Shown: positions 25,962 to 35,259 of the stretch, piece after piece
How positions within the stretch are numbered: the stretch's first letter is position 1
Layout: each line of letters starts with the position of its first letter
From: Deltaproteobacteria bacterium
Lineage (GTDB): Bacteria > Desulfobacterota > Syntrophobacteria > BM002
Length of the DNA: 64,000 bases
Reading direction: 5' to 3'
Assembly: GCA_019309045.1 (NCBI GenBank)
Contig: JAFDGZ010000009.1
Span: forward strand, 1 to 64,000
Made by a program: the position numbers and the translations under genes
Notes under the pieces: generated by a model
What the model was told of the DNA's origin: nothing
Seen by the model: the letters and a program-made list of their open reading frames with translations, nothing else
Database searches by the model: none

Positions 25962-26240
25962 CTAACTGCCTCGAATTTCAGTAAGGTATTTGATGATGAG
26001 CTCGGCCTCAGCATCAGTAATGCTGCCTCCCGAGTGGTGTTGCATGCGAGAGACCGTTTCCTGCCAGCCCGCTGCACTCTTGCGTTTAGACAATGTCCTG
26101 TTGAGATCATGACATTGAGAGCATTTGGCTTCAAAAATTGCTTGCGGCTGACTGCCCCCTGCCTTGACCGCAGCACCGGCCGCTGCCATAGCTGCCACTA
26201 GAAACATGCCCACTGCAACAATTACTAGCAATTTGTTCAT
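25962..26240 (-). CDS. Periplasmic monohaem cytochrome c
   Basis: A 92-aa precursor: a signal peptide (MNKLLVIVAVGMFLVAAMAAAGAA), one haem-binding motif CSQCH at about residues 40-44, and a possible distal Met in SRMQHHSGG, followed by EAELIIKYLTEI as in class I cytochromes c. It would carry single electrons in the periplasm. The ATG at 26240 has GGAGG five bases before it. It stands between the enoyl-CoA hydratase and glpB genes on the same strand; its redox partner is not evident. Confidence 0.85.
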   Translation of the reverse strand: MNKLLVIVAVGMFLVAAMAAAGAAVKAGGSQPQAIFEAKCSQCHDLNRTLSKRKSAAGWQETVSRMQHHSGGSITDAEAELIIKYLTEIRGS

Positions 26241-26326
26241 GATTGCCTCCATGTATGATTGGTGTTAAAAGACAACCTCCGTGTTCAACAGATGACAGGG
26301 CGCCCCTGCACCTAGAACATAATACT

Positions 26327-27601
26327 TCATTGACTGTCGATAAACGAAGTGACAGCAGCGTATGCCGTGGCCAGGGCAAGTCCTGCGCCACATTTCATTC
26401 TCATCCAATCCTGATGGGCAAGCAGGGAGCCAACTGCAAAGAGATTTTCATAAGCGCAGTGTCCGTCGCAGCCGATTGGTCGCATGAAGCGGTCTACTGC
26501 CAGGCCTGCCTGATTTATAGGATGACCTCTGGGGTCCAGAAACCGCTGTCGGTGCCATTGTTCCCGTGTTTGCGGTTGATAAACGGGCAGGCCTAGAATG
26601 GCTTCACAGAGCCGCCCTCTTTCAGCCCGCAGCCCTCCGCCGAGAAAGCGGCCGCTTGCCAGCAAGACTCCCCTGGTTGTCAAAACCTTTTCATAATGTT
26701 CGCCTCGCACTATGACACTCTGGCAATGCCTCTGCCTGGTCTGCACTGCCACAGCGCGTCTGCCTGTAAGAAAGCGAACGCCGCGGCTCGTGAGCCGACC
26801 CTCCAGGGTCTCTTTGAGACGAAGCCCCGGCACTGAAGGCGGCATGGCGGGAATCTCGAAAAAAGGAACTCCCACTTGCTCTGCAAGTTCAGCGAGCAGT
26901 TTTTCAGCGCGCTGGAGACCCACAATCGAAGGCACGCCAATCAGTTCTGCCTGGCCAACCAGTGGACGGATCGACGATGCCAGTCTTGTCAGGACTTCTG
27001 GAGATTGAAGCGCCTGCGCCATGGCAACATTGTGGCGTTCCGCACCCGGAAAGCCGAAGGGGAAACTCAGGGTTACCGCCCGCAGCGAGGGCCAGACAGG
27101 CCTGGCGTTTTCTACTATCTGCGAGGCCCTGAACTCCTTCATGCCTTTGAAATCGACAATCAGGGCGTCCTTTTTCTCCAGCAGCCCGAGCACACCAGGC
27201 CACATGGTCCGAGGCACCCTGAAGGTGGTCTTCAGAGTACCGAAGCCGGTGATCAGGGTGACATTGTGATTTGTGCGGCCCTGGTAGTGGAGGCCACCTT
27301 GGGCCAGGAACTGCAGAAATTCCTGCCAACTTGCTGCCAGATCACTGTCGGCCACGAGGGCATACGGGTGTTTGGGACAGTCTCGCCGCAGGGCAGCGAT
27401 TCCCTGCCAGGGATTGGTCCAGCAGCGTTGTTCGCCTATGGGATGAATGCCGAGCAAGTCGAGGACCCCACTGGCAAACAGCAGGCCACCCGCTGTGGAG
27501 GCTACCACTGCTGTTTGCAGCTTTCTTTGCGAGGCAAAGAAGGCTGCAGCCATGCCAGCAAGGCCGCCGCCAATTATTACCAGGTCATATTTTTCAGACA
27601 T
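26327..27601 (-). CDS. glpB: Anaerobic glycerol-3-phosphate dehydrogenase subunit B
   Basis: A 424-aa flavoprotein with an N-terminal dinucleotide-binding motif LVIIGGGLAGMAAA, VASTAGGLLFASGVLDLLG, and the C-terminal ENLFAVGSLL typical of GlpB. With GlpA it oxidises glycerol-3-phosphate to dihydroxyacetone phosphate and delivers electrons to the membrane. It follows glpA by 42 bases on the same strand. The usual third subunit, the iron-sulphur protein GlpC, is not next to it, so the membrane link must be encoded elsewhere or be different. Confidence 0.9.
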   Translation of the reverse strand: MSEKYDLVIIGGGLAGMAAAFFASQRKLQTAVVASTAGGLLFASGVLDLLGIHPIGEQRCWTNPWQGIAALRRDCPKHPYALVADSDLAASWQEFLQFLAQGGLHYQGRTNHNVTLITGFGTLKTTFRVPRTMWPGVLGLLEKKDALIVDFKGMKEFRASQIVENARPVWPSLRAVTLSFPFGFPGAERHNVAMAQALQSPEVLTRLASSIRPLVGQAELIGVPSIVGLQRAEKLLAELAEQVGVPFFEIPAMPPSVPGLRLKETLEGRLTSRGVRFLTGRRAVAVQTRQRHCQSVIVRGEHYEKVLTTRGVLLASGRFLGGGLRAERGRLCEAILGLPVYQPQTREQWHRQRFLDPRGHPINQAGLAVDRFMRPIGCDGHCAYENLFAVGSLLAHQDWMRMKCGAGLALATAYAAVTSFIDSQ

Positions 27602-27643
27602 AGCTTTGGGTACAGCAGCAAATAATAGGGGCCTGACTTCAGC

Positions 27644-29194
27644 TCAAGGAGACTCCAGTTCCAGTCCAAAAAGGCCACAGTGGAGTGCTTCCTGGAGCTC
27701 TTCCTGAGCCAGTTGAGTTCCCCAGAGAACCGGCCGCAAACCATGCCAGCGTTCCTCGAGAAATCTACTGAGCAATTCCGTGCTGCGGAAATCCGCTACC
27801 TTTTTTTCGCTGAGGTAGGCAGCCAGGCGCAAGCCGCAAAAAGCTCCCTGGCAACTTCCTTTGCCCACCCTGCTTCGCAGAGCTATATCACTCAGGTCAA
27901 AGGGAACTCCCTGCGCAACCAGATCTGCCAGAATCTGGTCCACGGCACTCCTGGGAACCATCTCACACTCACAGAGCAGCAGGTCGTTTGAGTCGCCCCC
28001 CTGCAGCCATTTTCGCGCTGGCTTGCCCGCCTCGGTCCACTGTCTCGCTTTTCTGGGTTGAAGAGGAACCTTCTTGGTGATGCACGGAGCAGATACACCC
28101 AGCCGCTCGCAGACAAGATCGGCAGTCTTTTCAGCCATCAAACGAAAAGTGGTGAGTTTTCCCCCTGTGACCGTGACAAAATTGTTCACCCCTTCTGCGG
28201 CATGGTCCAGGACCAAGAAACCCCGGCTGAGTTGGCGGTCTTTTTCGGCTGCCTCCCCTTGAAAGAGCAGAGGCCGTACACCTGCAAAGGCTCTGATGTA
28301 GCGGGCCTCCGCCAGACTGGGAATGATCCTGGCTGCCTCGCTCACCAGGAAGTCCACCTCATTTATTGTAGGATCACAGGGTTCCGGTTCGGCCAGTCTT
28401 ACCGAAGTTGTGCCAATGAGGGAGACTGTTCCTGCTGGCGTTACAATGTCTCCATCAGCAGGAGGTCTGAGTCTGTTGATGACTCGCCTGGTGATACGAG
28501 GTTGACTTACCAGCAGTGTGCCTTTGGAACACACTAGAGGAAGGTCCAGGCCAGCCAGAGCCGCTATATTCTTTGCCCAGGCGCCGGTAGCATTTATGAC
28601 CTGTTCGGCTTTGACGGCAACATCGTGCTCTACTCCCCTCTGGCGGAGAAGCACGCGGCTGATCCGCCCGCCGCGGAGCTCAAATCGTACGACTCTGGTG
28701 TGCCGCAGCAGGCGAGCACCGAGTGCTTCTGCTTGATCAAGGTTTTCCAGAGTCAGGCGAAATGGATTGATGGCAGCATCCTTAACAAGATATGCCGCAA
28801 TAATGTCTTTTGTTAGCGATGGTTCGAGGTCCAAGGCTTCCTGCGGCTGAAGTTCTCGGATCCGAATGCCCTGCTCGGCGCATAACCCGGGGAACTCTGC
28901 CAGATAATTTTCATCGTCACCAGCGATTGCTACAAACAGGCCGCCAGTATCCTCTATGCACTCGGGTGCCAGTCGTTTGAGCAGGCGAGACTCGTCTTTA
29001 CACTGACGGGCCGAAACAGGATCATTTGACACATAGCGGGCGCCGCTGTGAAGAAGTCCATGATTGGCCCCTGATGCCCCGGCATTTATATCTGCCTGTT
29101 CCACCACCAGATTGGCGACTCCCCGCAGCGCCAGGTCGCGGGACAAGCCAGCCCCTGTTACTCCAGCACCGATAATGAGAACTTGTGTTTCCAC
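27644..29194 (-). CDS. glpA: Anaerobic glycerol-3-phosphate dehydrogenase subunit A
   Basis: A 516-aa FAD enzyme. The N-terminus has VLIIGAGVTGAGLSRDLALRG and HGLLHSGARYVSND; VTVTGGKLTTFRLMAE is the conserved GlpA/GlpD segment. The C-terminus adds a BFD-like cluster-binding domain with CECEM and GSCQGAFCG (four Cys), as in GlpA-type enzymes. I start at GTG 29194, directly before ETQVLIIGAG, with AGGA upstream; the frame is open for another 60 codons that are not protein-like. It leads the glpA-glpB pair and is divergent from the ABC importer. Confidence 0.9.
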   Translation of the reverse strand: METQVLIIGAGVTGAGLSRDLALRGVANLVVEQADINAGASGANHGLLHSGARYVSNDPVSARQCKDESRLLKRLAPECIEDTGGLFVAIAGDDENYLAEFPGLCAEQGIRIRELQPQEALDLEPSLTKDIIAAYLVKDAAINPFRLTLENLDQAEALGARLLRHTRVVRFELRGGRISRVLLRQRGVEHDVAVKAEQVINATGAWAKNIAALAGLDLPLVCSKGTLLVSQPRITRRVINRLRPPADGDIVTPAGTVSLIGTTSVRLAEPEPCDPTINEVDFLVSEAARIIPSLAEARYIRAFAGVRPLLFQGEAAEKDRQLSRGFLVLDHAAEGVNNFVTVTGGKLTTFRLMAEKTADLVCERLGVSAPCITKKVPLQPRKARQWTEAGKPARKWLQGGDSNDLLLCECEMVPRSAVDQILADLVAQGVPFDLSDIALRSRVGKGSCQGAFCGLRLAAYLSEKKVADFRSTELLSRFLEERWHGLRPVLWGTQLAQEELQEALHCGLFGLELESP

Positions 29195-29873
29195 TCTAAC
29201 CGTTCCTTTTCTCCGGAGAGATTTGCCTGTGGTCAGGTAACTTGTTCGGAAGGCACCTTGACGACAGCGACACAGTTGATCTGTCGAAGGCTGTCTATAT
29301 GATGCTGCAGCCTTCAACAATTTCGCTTTTGCAAAATAGCCCGATAATTCCCTGGAGCCTGTCATATACAGCAAACATTAAACTTACAGCACTCTCCAAC
29401 GGCATGCCAGCTTATCATAACCCAGTTTCACTGCTCAAGAATAGCTCAAAGTGAATATGGTCGTGAAGTTCCAATGGCGGGACTGGCTTCACTGGAGGTG
29501 CGTTATTATCACAGGCGGTTGTCGAGAGTGAACCATGGGGCCAGATTCTGTGGATGCAATTTTTAGCTCTGCAAACGGTCTCTGGAGCAGTACGTCATTT
29601 GCTGCTTGCAAATTCCATTGACCGCAAAACCTCAGTTCTGCTATTTTACAGTCATCAACTTCTTTTGACCTCACCCACAGCAGCCCGAGATGAAAAAGAG
29701 TTATTTCGTGGATGCCTCGAGAATAGTGATGTGACGAAGACAAAAGCGCTATGTCGTGGCCCACCAAGAACCATACACATAAGCACCAGCAAATGGCAGA
29801 AAGAAGGGGGTGATCGGCAATAGAATGGAAGGTAGTTTCTTTACTCGGCAAAACCATGAGAAAGGAGGCTGAA
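29195..29873. other. Intergenic region between divergent glpA and ABC importer
   Basis: About 680 bases. Short frames here lack RBS and recognisable motifs. Near 29262-29305 there is an interrupted inverted repeat (GACAGC ... GCTGTC) that could be an operator for glpA, but this is weak. Nothing else can be supported. Confidence 0.4.
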
Positions 29874-31175
29874 ATGAGAAAGAGAATCTTGACGACAACA
29901 CTCCTTGCAGTCGTTGCGACTGCGCTGGTGCTTCTGCCAATCTTTTCGATGCAGGCAGAAGCTGCGGACAAACTGGGTTGGGTCGGACCCGTGTACAAGG
30001 AGTTATCAGAGAGTTTGACCAAGGGGTTCAAACAGTACTACCAAAAAACTTATGGCAAAGATGTGGAGATAACCTTCATCCGGCCGGGTGGCTGGCCCGT
30101 GTGTTTGGACAAAGTGAGAGCCTGGGGAGGCAAACCGGATGCCGATGTCTTCCTGGGGGCAGGCGCTCCTGCGCACGAAGTTTTGAAGCAAGAAAAACTG
30201 ATCGTTCCTTACAGACCAAAGGGCTGGGACAAAGTCCCCGCTGAATGGCACGGCATGAAGGTAAAAGATAAAGCTGATTACTGGACCTGTTTCGCGCCCT
30301 GGATCGTTACCAATCTGTATAACGAAAAGGTGCTGAAAAAGCTAAGGCTCCCGCCACCCAAGACCTGGAAGGAACTGATCAACCCCATCTACAGAGGTAA
30401 TGTGGTACACACCCTGCCCTATGCCTCGGGTACAATGCATGAAACCACAGAGATCATTTTGCAGACATTCGGTGAAAAGGAGGGCTGGAAGTATCTCAGG
30501 TTGCTGGCGGCGCAGTTGCCCCGCTTTTCTACGGGCAGCACAGATACTACCCATATAGTTAGTCGAGGCGAAATCCCCATAGGCGTGGCGCAGCCGCAAA
30601 TGAATGCGATGGTTGCGCGTCGGGACGGTTATCCTGTGCGTGATTTGCTTCCTGACAAAACGATCCTGGTTCCCGAGGCAGTGGCTCTGCTGAAAAATGC
30701 ACCCCACGAAAAAATCGGCAAGATCTTCCTAGACTGGCTGTTCAGCATGGAGGGACAGAAATACGTGCTTGAGGGTGGCTACTTTGCAGCGAGGACGGAT
30801 ATTAGCTTCTCTCAGTGGGAAAAAGAAGGCGTCACCATGGCCAAACATGCCAAGAAGGCGCTGGGAGTTGATAATTTTTGGGATCTGAAAGTCGGCTTCA
30901 TTGAGTACGACTTGGATCTTGCCACCAAAAGGTGGGACGAAGTCAATAAATTTTATGAATACAATATCTACAGAAAGTGGGGTGAGTTAAAAAGCAGCCT
31001 GTTTCTCATAGAAGAGGTGGAGGGAGAGATTAAAGCTGCGAAAGAGCAGAACATGAACGTGACAAAGGCTGAGGCGAAAATAAAAGAAGCCAGAAAGTTT
31101 TTTGAGATGGACGGAAACTATGCGGCGGCGCGGTTGGCTGCTTCAAAAGCACGCTCACTGCTGGTAGCGCCGTGA
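29874..31175 (+). CDS. ABC transporter periplasmic substrate-binding protein (family 1, iron/other)
   Basis: A 433-aa precursor with a signal peptide ending near QAEAADK. The body resembles extracellular solute-binding proteins of the ferric iron/polyamine/phosphonate group: PDADVFLGAGAP, APWIVTNLYNEKVL, PKTWKELINPIYRGNVV, RGEIPIGVAQPQMNAM, PEAVALLKNAPH and IFLDWLFSMEGQKYV. About 90 extra C-terminal residues are charged and helical, beyond the usual binding-protein length. ATG 29874 has AGGAGG at the right distance; an ATG six codons upstream is less likely. It is the first gene of an importer operon. The ligand is not identifiable; ferric ion is only one option. Confidence 0.85.
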   Translation: MRKRILTTTLLAVVATALVLLPIFSMQAEAADKLGWVGPVYKELSESLTKGFKQYYQKTYGKDVEITFIRPGGWPVCLDKVRAWGGKPDADVFLGAGAPAHEVLKQEKLIVPYRPKGWDKVPAEWHGMKVKDKADYWTCFAPWIVTNLYNEKVLKKLRLPPPKTWKELINPIYRGNVVHTLPYASGTMHETTEIILQTFGEKEGWKYLRLLAAQLPRFSTGSTDTTHIVSRGEIPIGVAQPQMNAMVARRDGYPVRDLLPDKTILVPEAVALLKNAPHEKIGKIFLDWLFSMEGQKYVLEGGYFAARTDISFSQWEKEGVTMAKHAKKALGVDNFWDLKVGFIEYDLDLATKRWDEVNKFYEYNIYRKWGELKSSLFLIEEVEGEIKAAKEQNMNVTKAEAKIKEARKFFEMDGNYAAARLAASKARSLLVAP

Positions 31176-31239
31176 TAGCAGGTGGGCTCTAAGTTTGCCG
31201 AAAATGTTTCTAACCCATCTTGCATTATTAGCTTTAGGA

Positions 31240-31287
31240 TCCCCCTCTCCTTTGCTAAGATCTCAGGATCTTCACTGGGGAGGGGGA
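31240..31287 (+). repeat. Imperfect inverted repeat in the binding-protein/permease gap
   Basis: TCCCCCTCTCC (31240-31250) and GGGGAGGGGGA (31277-31287) can pair with one mismatch around a loop of about 26 bases. No T-run follows, so it is not a standard terminator. Such structures between binding-protein and permease genes often lower expression of the distal genes or protect the upstream mRNA. The gap is about 295 bases and holds no gene. Confidence 0.45.
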
Positions 31288-31470
31288 CGCAGTAGCGTTC
31301 TCAATTTTCCTACCCCTTGTCAAAACCCCTGCTTTTCAGGGATGATGAGATTGACAACAAATGCACCTGAACCCGGGGCGAGCGGTTGTGCTGCGCCTCT
31401 ACTGAATTACCCACACATTGTGTCCAGGGAGTCACGCATCGAAGCTCCCAGCTAATGTAAAGGAGGTGAG

Positions 31471-33147
31471 ATGTCTCGCGGCAATTTCTTTCTGGCAGCA
31501 CTCCTGTGGCTGGTTATTGCCTTCCTGGTAATTTATCCTTTGTCATTCCTGATAGTAGAAAGTTTCAAGATTGCCGAGACTAATAGCTGGGGCATAACTA
31601 ACTACCTTAAATTTTTTCGTGACTCTTATTATCTCAAGACCTTTGCCAATACCCTTCTATTGAGCACCCTGGTGCTGGCCACAACCACCTTGTTCGGAAT
31701 ACCCCTCTCCTACATCCTGGCTAGGTACAGACAGCGGGGCAAAACGGTGTTCACCGCCCTCATTCTGCTGCCCATTGTTTTGCCTGCCTACGCTGGTGTT
31801 TTTGCCTTCATCATTTTTTTCGGCAGATATGGAACTCTTAATCTGCTGCTTACGGACAGCGGCCTGCTCAAGGCACCTATAAATTTCATTTACGGCCTTC
31901 ATGGGTTGGTGTTTGTTCAATCCTTGCACATGCTTCCATTTATCGTCCTGAGTCTTTCCGCCGGCTTCACCAACATAGACCCTTCCTTCGAGGAAGCTGC
32001 CGAGGTCGAGGGGGCGAGCGGCTTCAAGAGATTTCTCACCGTCACTCTGCCTTTGTGCACGCCGAGTTATCTCGCGGGTGCAGTCATCGTCTTCCTCTGG
32101 CCTTTCACAGACTGGCTCACGCCGTTGATTCTGGGTCAGGTAGACTATCTTCCCTCGGTTGCTTACATCAACATCGCCTATCATTTTACTGATATGCATC
32201 GCAAGTATATGGGGATCGTGGCAGTGGTGATTTCTTCCACAGTGTGCATCGGCATCTTTCTGCTCGCCCGCTATTGGGTGGAAAGGAAAAAGTATACTGG
32301 TCTCTCAAAGGGGACCACTTCGGAGGGTAGAGTAATCGAGCCGGGCCCTTTGTTGAAATCGGCAGCCTACCTGTATATGTGTTTTATCGCTGCTCTGGTA
32401 CTGCTTATCCCTGTCGTGCTGGGGCTGGCCGCTTTTTCTCGAAGATGGGTCCTCGAGCCCCTACCCACCTACTGGACCCTGGAAAATTTCAGGGTAATTC
32501 TTCTGGAAACCCCGCTCTTGATCAAGAACTCTTTCCTTTTCAGTGGGGTAGCCCTGATTTTTGGAGTCGCCTTCGGGCTGCCGGCTGCCTATCTCATCGT
32601 CCGCACCCGCGTTCCCGGCAGAGACGCCCTCGATTTTGTAATTACTCTGATGCTGGCTTTCCCAGGGATTGCGGTCGGGGTGAGTTACCTGCTGGCATTC
32701 TGGCAAGATATTCCTCTGGCCCAGTATTGGATCATCATGCCTCTGGCCTTGTTTGCCAGGAGGCTGCCATACTTTCTACGGATGGCCCACTCTTCCTACT
32801 TGCAGTTAGACGTGTCACTCGAAGAGGCCTCGGAAGTATCAGGTGCGGGGAAGCTCAGAACCTTTCTCAATATATCACTGCCCCTCCTGGTGAAGGGAGT
32901 GCTCGTTGGAGTGGTGATGTTTTTCATCATGGCATTTCAGGAAATCTCAACCGCCATATTTCTCTATCGTGGGGGATGGGAGACCCTGCCCATAGGTATC
33001 TTTCTCAACTGGCACCGCGGTATGGAGTTCGGCATTGCTGCTGCCATGGCCTTTTTGATGATTGTGATTGCCTTCATCTTGCTGTTGATCATATCGAGAA
33101 TAGCCGGCGGCATACTCAAAGCTGCCTGGGGCCCAGGGGGGGCGTAA
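31471..33147 (+). CDS. ABC transporter permease, two-domain (FbpB/ThiP-like)
   Basis: A 558-aa inner-membrane protein with about twelve transmembrane segments in two homologous halves. Each half has an EAA loop that docks the ATPase: EEAAEVEGASGFKRFL (first) and EEASEVSGAGKLRTFL (second). The fused layout is typical of ferric iron, thiamine and related importers. ATG 31471 follows AAGGAGGTGAG. It is followed after 44 bases by the ATPase gene. Confidence 0.92.
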   Translation: MSRGNFFLAALLWLVIAFLVIYPLSFLIVESFKIAETNSWGITNYLKFFRDSYYLKTFANTLLLSTLVLATTTLFGIPLSYILARYRQRGKTVFTALILLPIVLPAYAGVFAFIIFFGRYGTLNLLLTDSGLLKAPINFIYGLHGLVFVQSLHMLPFIVLSLSAGFTNIDPSFEEAAEVEGASGFKRFLTVTLPLCTPSYLAGAVIVFLWPFTDWLTPLILGQVDYLPSVAYINIAYHFTDMHRKYMGIVAVVISSTVCIGIFLLARYWVERKKYTGLSKGTTSEGRVIEPGPLLKSAAYLYMCFIAALVLLIPVVLGLAAFSRRWVLEPLPTYWTLENFRVILLETPLLIKNSFLFSGVALIFGVAFGLPAAYLIVRTRVPGRDALDFVITLMLAFPGIAVGVSYLLAFWQDIPLAQYWIIMPLALFARRLPYFLRMAHSSYLQLDVSLEEASEVSGAGKLRTFLNISLPLLVKGVLVGVVMFFIMAFQEISTAIFLYRGGWETLPIGIFLNWHRGMEFGIAAAMAFLMIVIAFILLLIISRIAGGILKAAWGPGGA

Positions 33148-33191
33148 GGAGAACGGCGGAACTGCCCCACTTAACCAAGGAGAACCAGTCA

Positions 33192-34274
33192 ATGGCATTT
33201 ATTGAAATAAAGAACTTGTTTAAACGTTTCAAGAACGTGGTGGCAGTAAATCACATTCATCTCGAGGTGAACAAGGGGGAGATGTTAACACTTCTGGGAC
33301 CCAGCGGATGTGGGAAGACCACTACTTTACGCTGCATAGCGGGCCTGGAGAGACCGGAAGAAGGGGACATAATTATTGACGGCAAATCTATGCTGTCGCC
33401 AGGATTTGTGCCGCCGGCGAAAAGGGGCATTGGCATGGTGTTTCAGAATTATGCTGTCTGGCCCCATATGAAAGTGTACAAAAATGTCATCTACGGTTTG
33501 AAGTTACAGAAGCTTCCCAGGAAGGAGATCCAAAAAAGGGCACAACAGGTATTGGAACTGGTGGGTTTGGCGGGTCTGGAAGAAAGATATCCTTCACAGT
33601 TGAGCGGGGGACAGCAACAACGAGTGGCGCTGGCGCGCGCTCTGGTGAGCAATCCGAAGGTTCTGCTCCTGGATGAGCCACTCAGTAACCTGGATGCCAA
33701 GCTCAGAGAAGAATTGCGATTTGAAATCAAAAGCCTGGTGAGACGTATGGGAATTACATCAGTATATGTCACCCACGATCAGGCGGAGGCCATGGTGATC
33801 TCTGATCGAATTGCGGTGATGGAAGCCGGGAACGTGGTGCAAGTGGGCACAGCGGAGGAGATATATGAAAGGCCAGCCAACAAATTCGTAGCCGATTTTA
33901 TCGGGACCATGAACTTTATTTCCGGAGAGATAGTTCGGGTTGAGCAGGACTCAGATGTGGTCCAAGTGCGCACAGGTTTCAGTGATCACCTGCTGTGCAG
34001 GACTTCGGGCACTGCAGCGGCCAGCCCCGGACAGACCGTGTATGCTTCAATACGGCCAGAAGATGTGGAAGTCTTCTCTGACCCCCCCCAGGCCAATGAC
34101 AACCTCTTCAAGGGCACTATCGTCCACAAGGCCTATCTGGGAAACTTTCTCTACTTCTTTGTCAGCGTCAACGGCAACATGATAAGAGTGCAGGTCTCCC
34201 ACCACCTGCCATATGAAGAAGGCCAAGAACTCTACCTTTTCTTGAATCCACAGAAGTGTATGATTTTGTATTGA
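33192..34274 (+). CDS. ABC transporter ATPase (CUT1/iron-type)
   Basis: A 360-aa ATPase. Walker A is GPSGCGKTT, the Q-loop is VFQNYAVWPHM, the signature is LSGGQQQRVALARAL, Walker B is LLLDEPLSNLD and the H-loop VYVTHDQAEAM. The C-terminal 120 residues form a TOBE/MOP-type regulatory domain (YASIRPEDVEV). MAFIEIKNLFKRF with ATG at 33192 and AAGGAGA upstream is the start; the open frame extends far upstream through the permease gene and is not coding there. It powers the importer encoded with the two preceding genes. Confidence 0.93.
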   Translation: MAFIEIKNLFKRFKNVVAVNHIHLEVNKGEMLTLLGPSGCGKTTTLRCIAGLERPEEGDIIIDGKSMLSPGFVPPAKRGIGMVFQNYAVWPHMKVYKNVIYGLKLQKLPRKEIQKRAQQVLELVGLAGLEERYPSQLSGGQQQRVALARALVSNPKVLLLDEPLSNLDAKLREELRFEIKSLVRRMGITSVYVTHDQAEAMVISDRIAVMEAGNVVQVGTAEEIYERPANKFVADFIGTMNFISGEIVRVEQDSDVVQVRTGFSDHLLCRTSGTAAASPGQTVYASIRPEDVEVFSDPPQANDNLFKGTIVHKAYLGNFLYFFVSVNGNMIRVQVSHHLPYEEGQELYLFLNPQKCMILY

Positions 34275-34371
34275 TGCTCCACTGCCCAAATACTTTGGCC
34301 CATGGTCAGTGAACTGCCAACCGAATTCCAGGGCATTCATGCCTTGGACAACCCAGTTGCAGCAGCTGCAG

Positions 34372-35193
34372 TCAGGAGTTTCGCCGGGAAAGAAGGTGGC
34401 GGGCAAACTCGGCAAATCCCTCGCCTCCCTTTTGAGAGGTAAGGTAGGTTGGCAGTGACTGCATCTGGCCTATGAAACGCATGACGTTTTGCACCGCCAC
34501 GCTGATGGGGAAGTAGGCAAACATCGGCTCATCATTGAGGGAATCGCCGCAGTAGACGAAGCGCTCTCTCGTTTCATCCAGATCCATGCCCAGGCGCTCT
34601 GCAATGAACAGCCTGGCCATGTCCAATTTGTTGTAAGCGCCGAACCAGCCATTGACGTGGATAGAGGAAACTTTGCAGGTGGCTCCATGGCTGGCAAAGA
34701 TATGGCAGATTTTCCTGACAGCTCTATCATTCAGGGGTGGCACATCTTCACAGTAGTCGATTGCCAGGTCAGCTTCGCGGTAGCGCTGGTCGCTGGCTAC
34801 ACTACAGCCAGGTACAGTTATGAGAATTTCATCCCGTATGGCCTCGAGGCGTTGCCGCTTTTCAGCGCGAACTGAGTGGCTGTCCAAAAAACGCTTTTTC
34901 AGCTTCCTCTCTTTTTCATCAAACCAGAAGTAAAAGGCGCCGTTTTCACCAATTACGCCGTCAACCGGCCACATCCGAGCAATATGATCGCACCAGCCAG
35001 CAGGCCTGCCAGTGACGACAACGAGCCTGAGACCTGATTCCTTCAATTCCCAGAGTGCCTCGAATGAGGAGGAAGGTATCTTGCCCTGGGAGGTAAAGGT
35101 ATCATCCAGGTCGAACAAGATGGTGTGCAGGGAGCGCAGGGTGGCCACCGGCATGTTCTCCAGGGGGAGAAGGGTTTTGGTTGGCGTACTCAT
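34372..35193 (-). CDS. HAD-IIB family phosphatase
   Basis: A 273-aa haloacid dehalogenase-type hydrolase. Motif I is FDLDDTFT, motif II VVVTGRPAGW and motif IV CGDSLNDEPMF; Lys of motif III lies in the cap-proximal segment AYNKLDMA. The large cap between motifs II and III marks the IIB (Cof-type) group, which includes mannosyl-phosphoglycerate and sucrose-phosphate phosphatases. It converges with the ABC ATPase gene and is 66 bases downstream of serA. The substrate is not known. Confidence 0.85.
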   Translation of the reverse strand: MSTPTKTLLPLENMPVATLRSLHTILFDLDDTFTSQGKIPSSSFEALWELKESGLRLVVVTGRPAGWCDHIARMWPVDGVIGENGAFYFWFDEKERKLKKRFLDSHSVRAEKRQRLEAIRDEILITVPGCSVASDQRYREADLAIDYCEDVPPLNDRAVRKICHIFASHGATCKVSSIHVNGWFGAYNKLDMARLFIAERLGMDLDETRERFVYCGDSLNDEPMFAYFPISVAVQNVMRFIGQMQSLPTYLTSQKGGEGFAEFARHLLSRRNS

Positions 35194-35259
35194 AGAAATG
35201 GACCTGTGATCACCGTCAGCACTGGTTTCTGTTCCTCTCTTTTCCAGGAGACACTGAAC

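Noticed and set aside
26876-27625. 249-codon open frame on the plus strand
   Set aside because: Antisense to glpB; composition reflects the complementary frame.
29489-30031. 180-codon minus-strand frame before and across the binding-protein start
   Set aside because: It covers the signal peptide region of a well-supported gene on the other strand and has no motif.
32379-33191. Upstream extension of the ABC ATPase frame
   Set aside because: The frame overlaps the permease gene and is not protein-like; the ATPase begins at MAFIEIKN with its own RBS.
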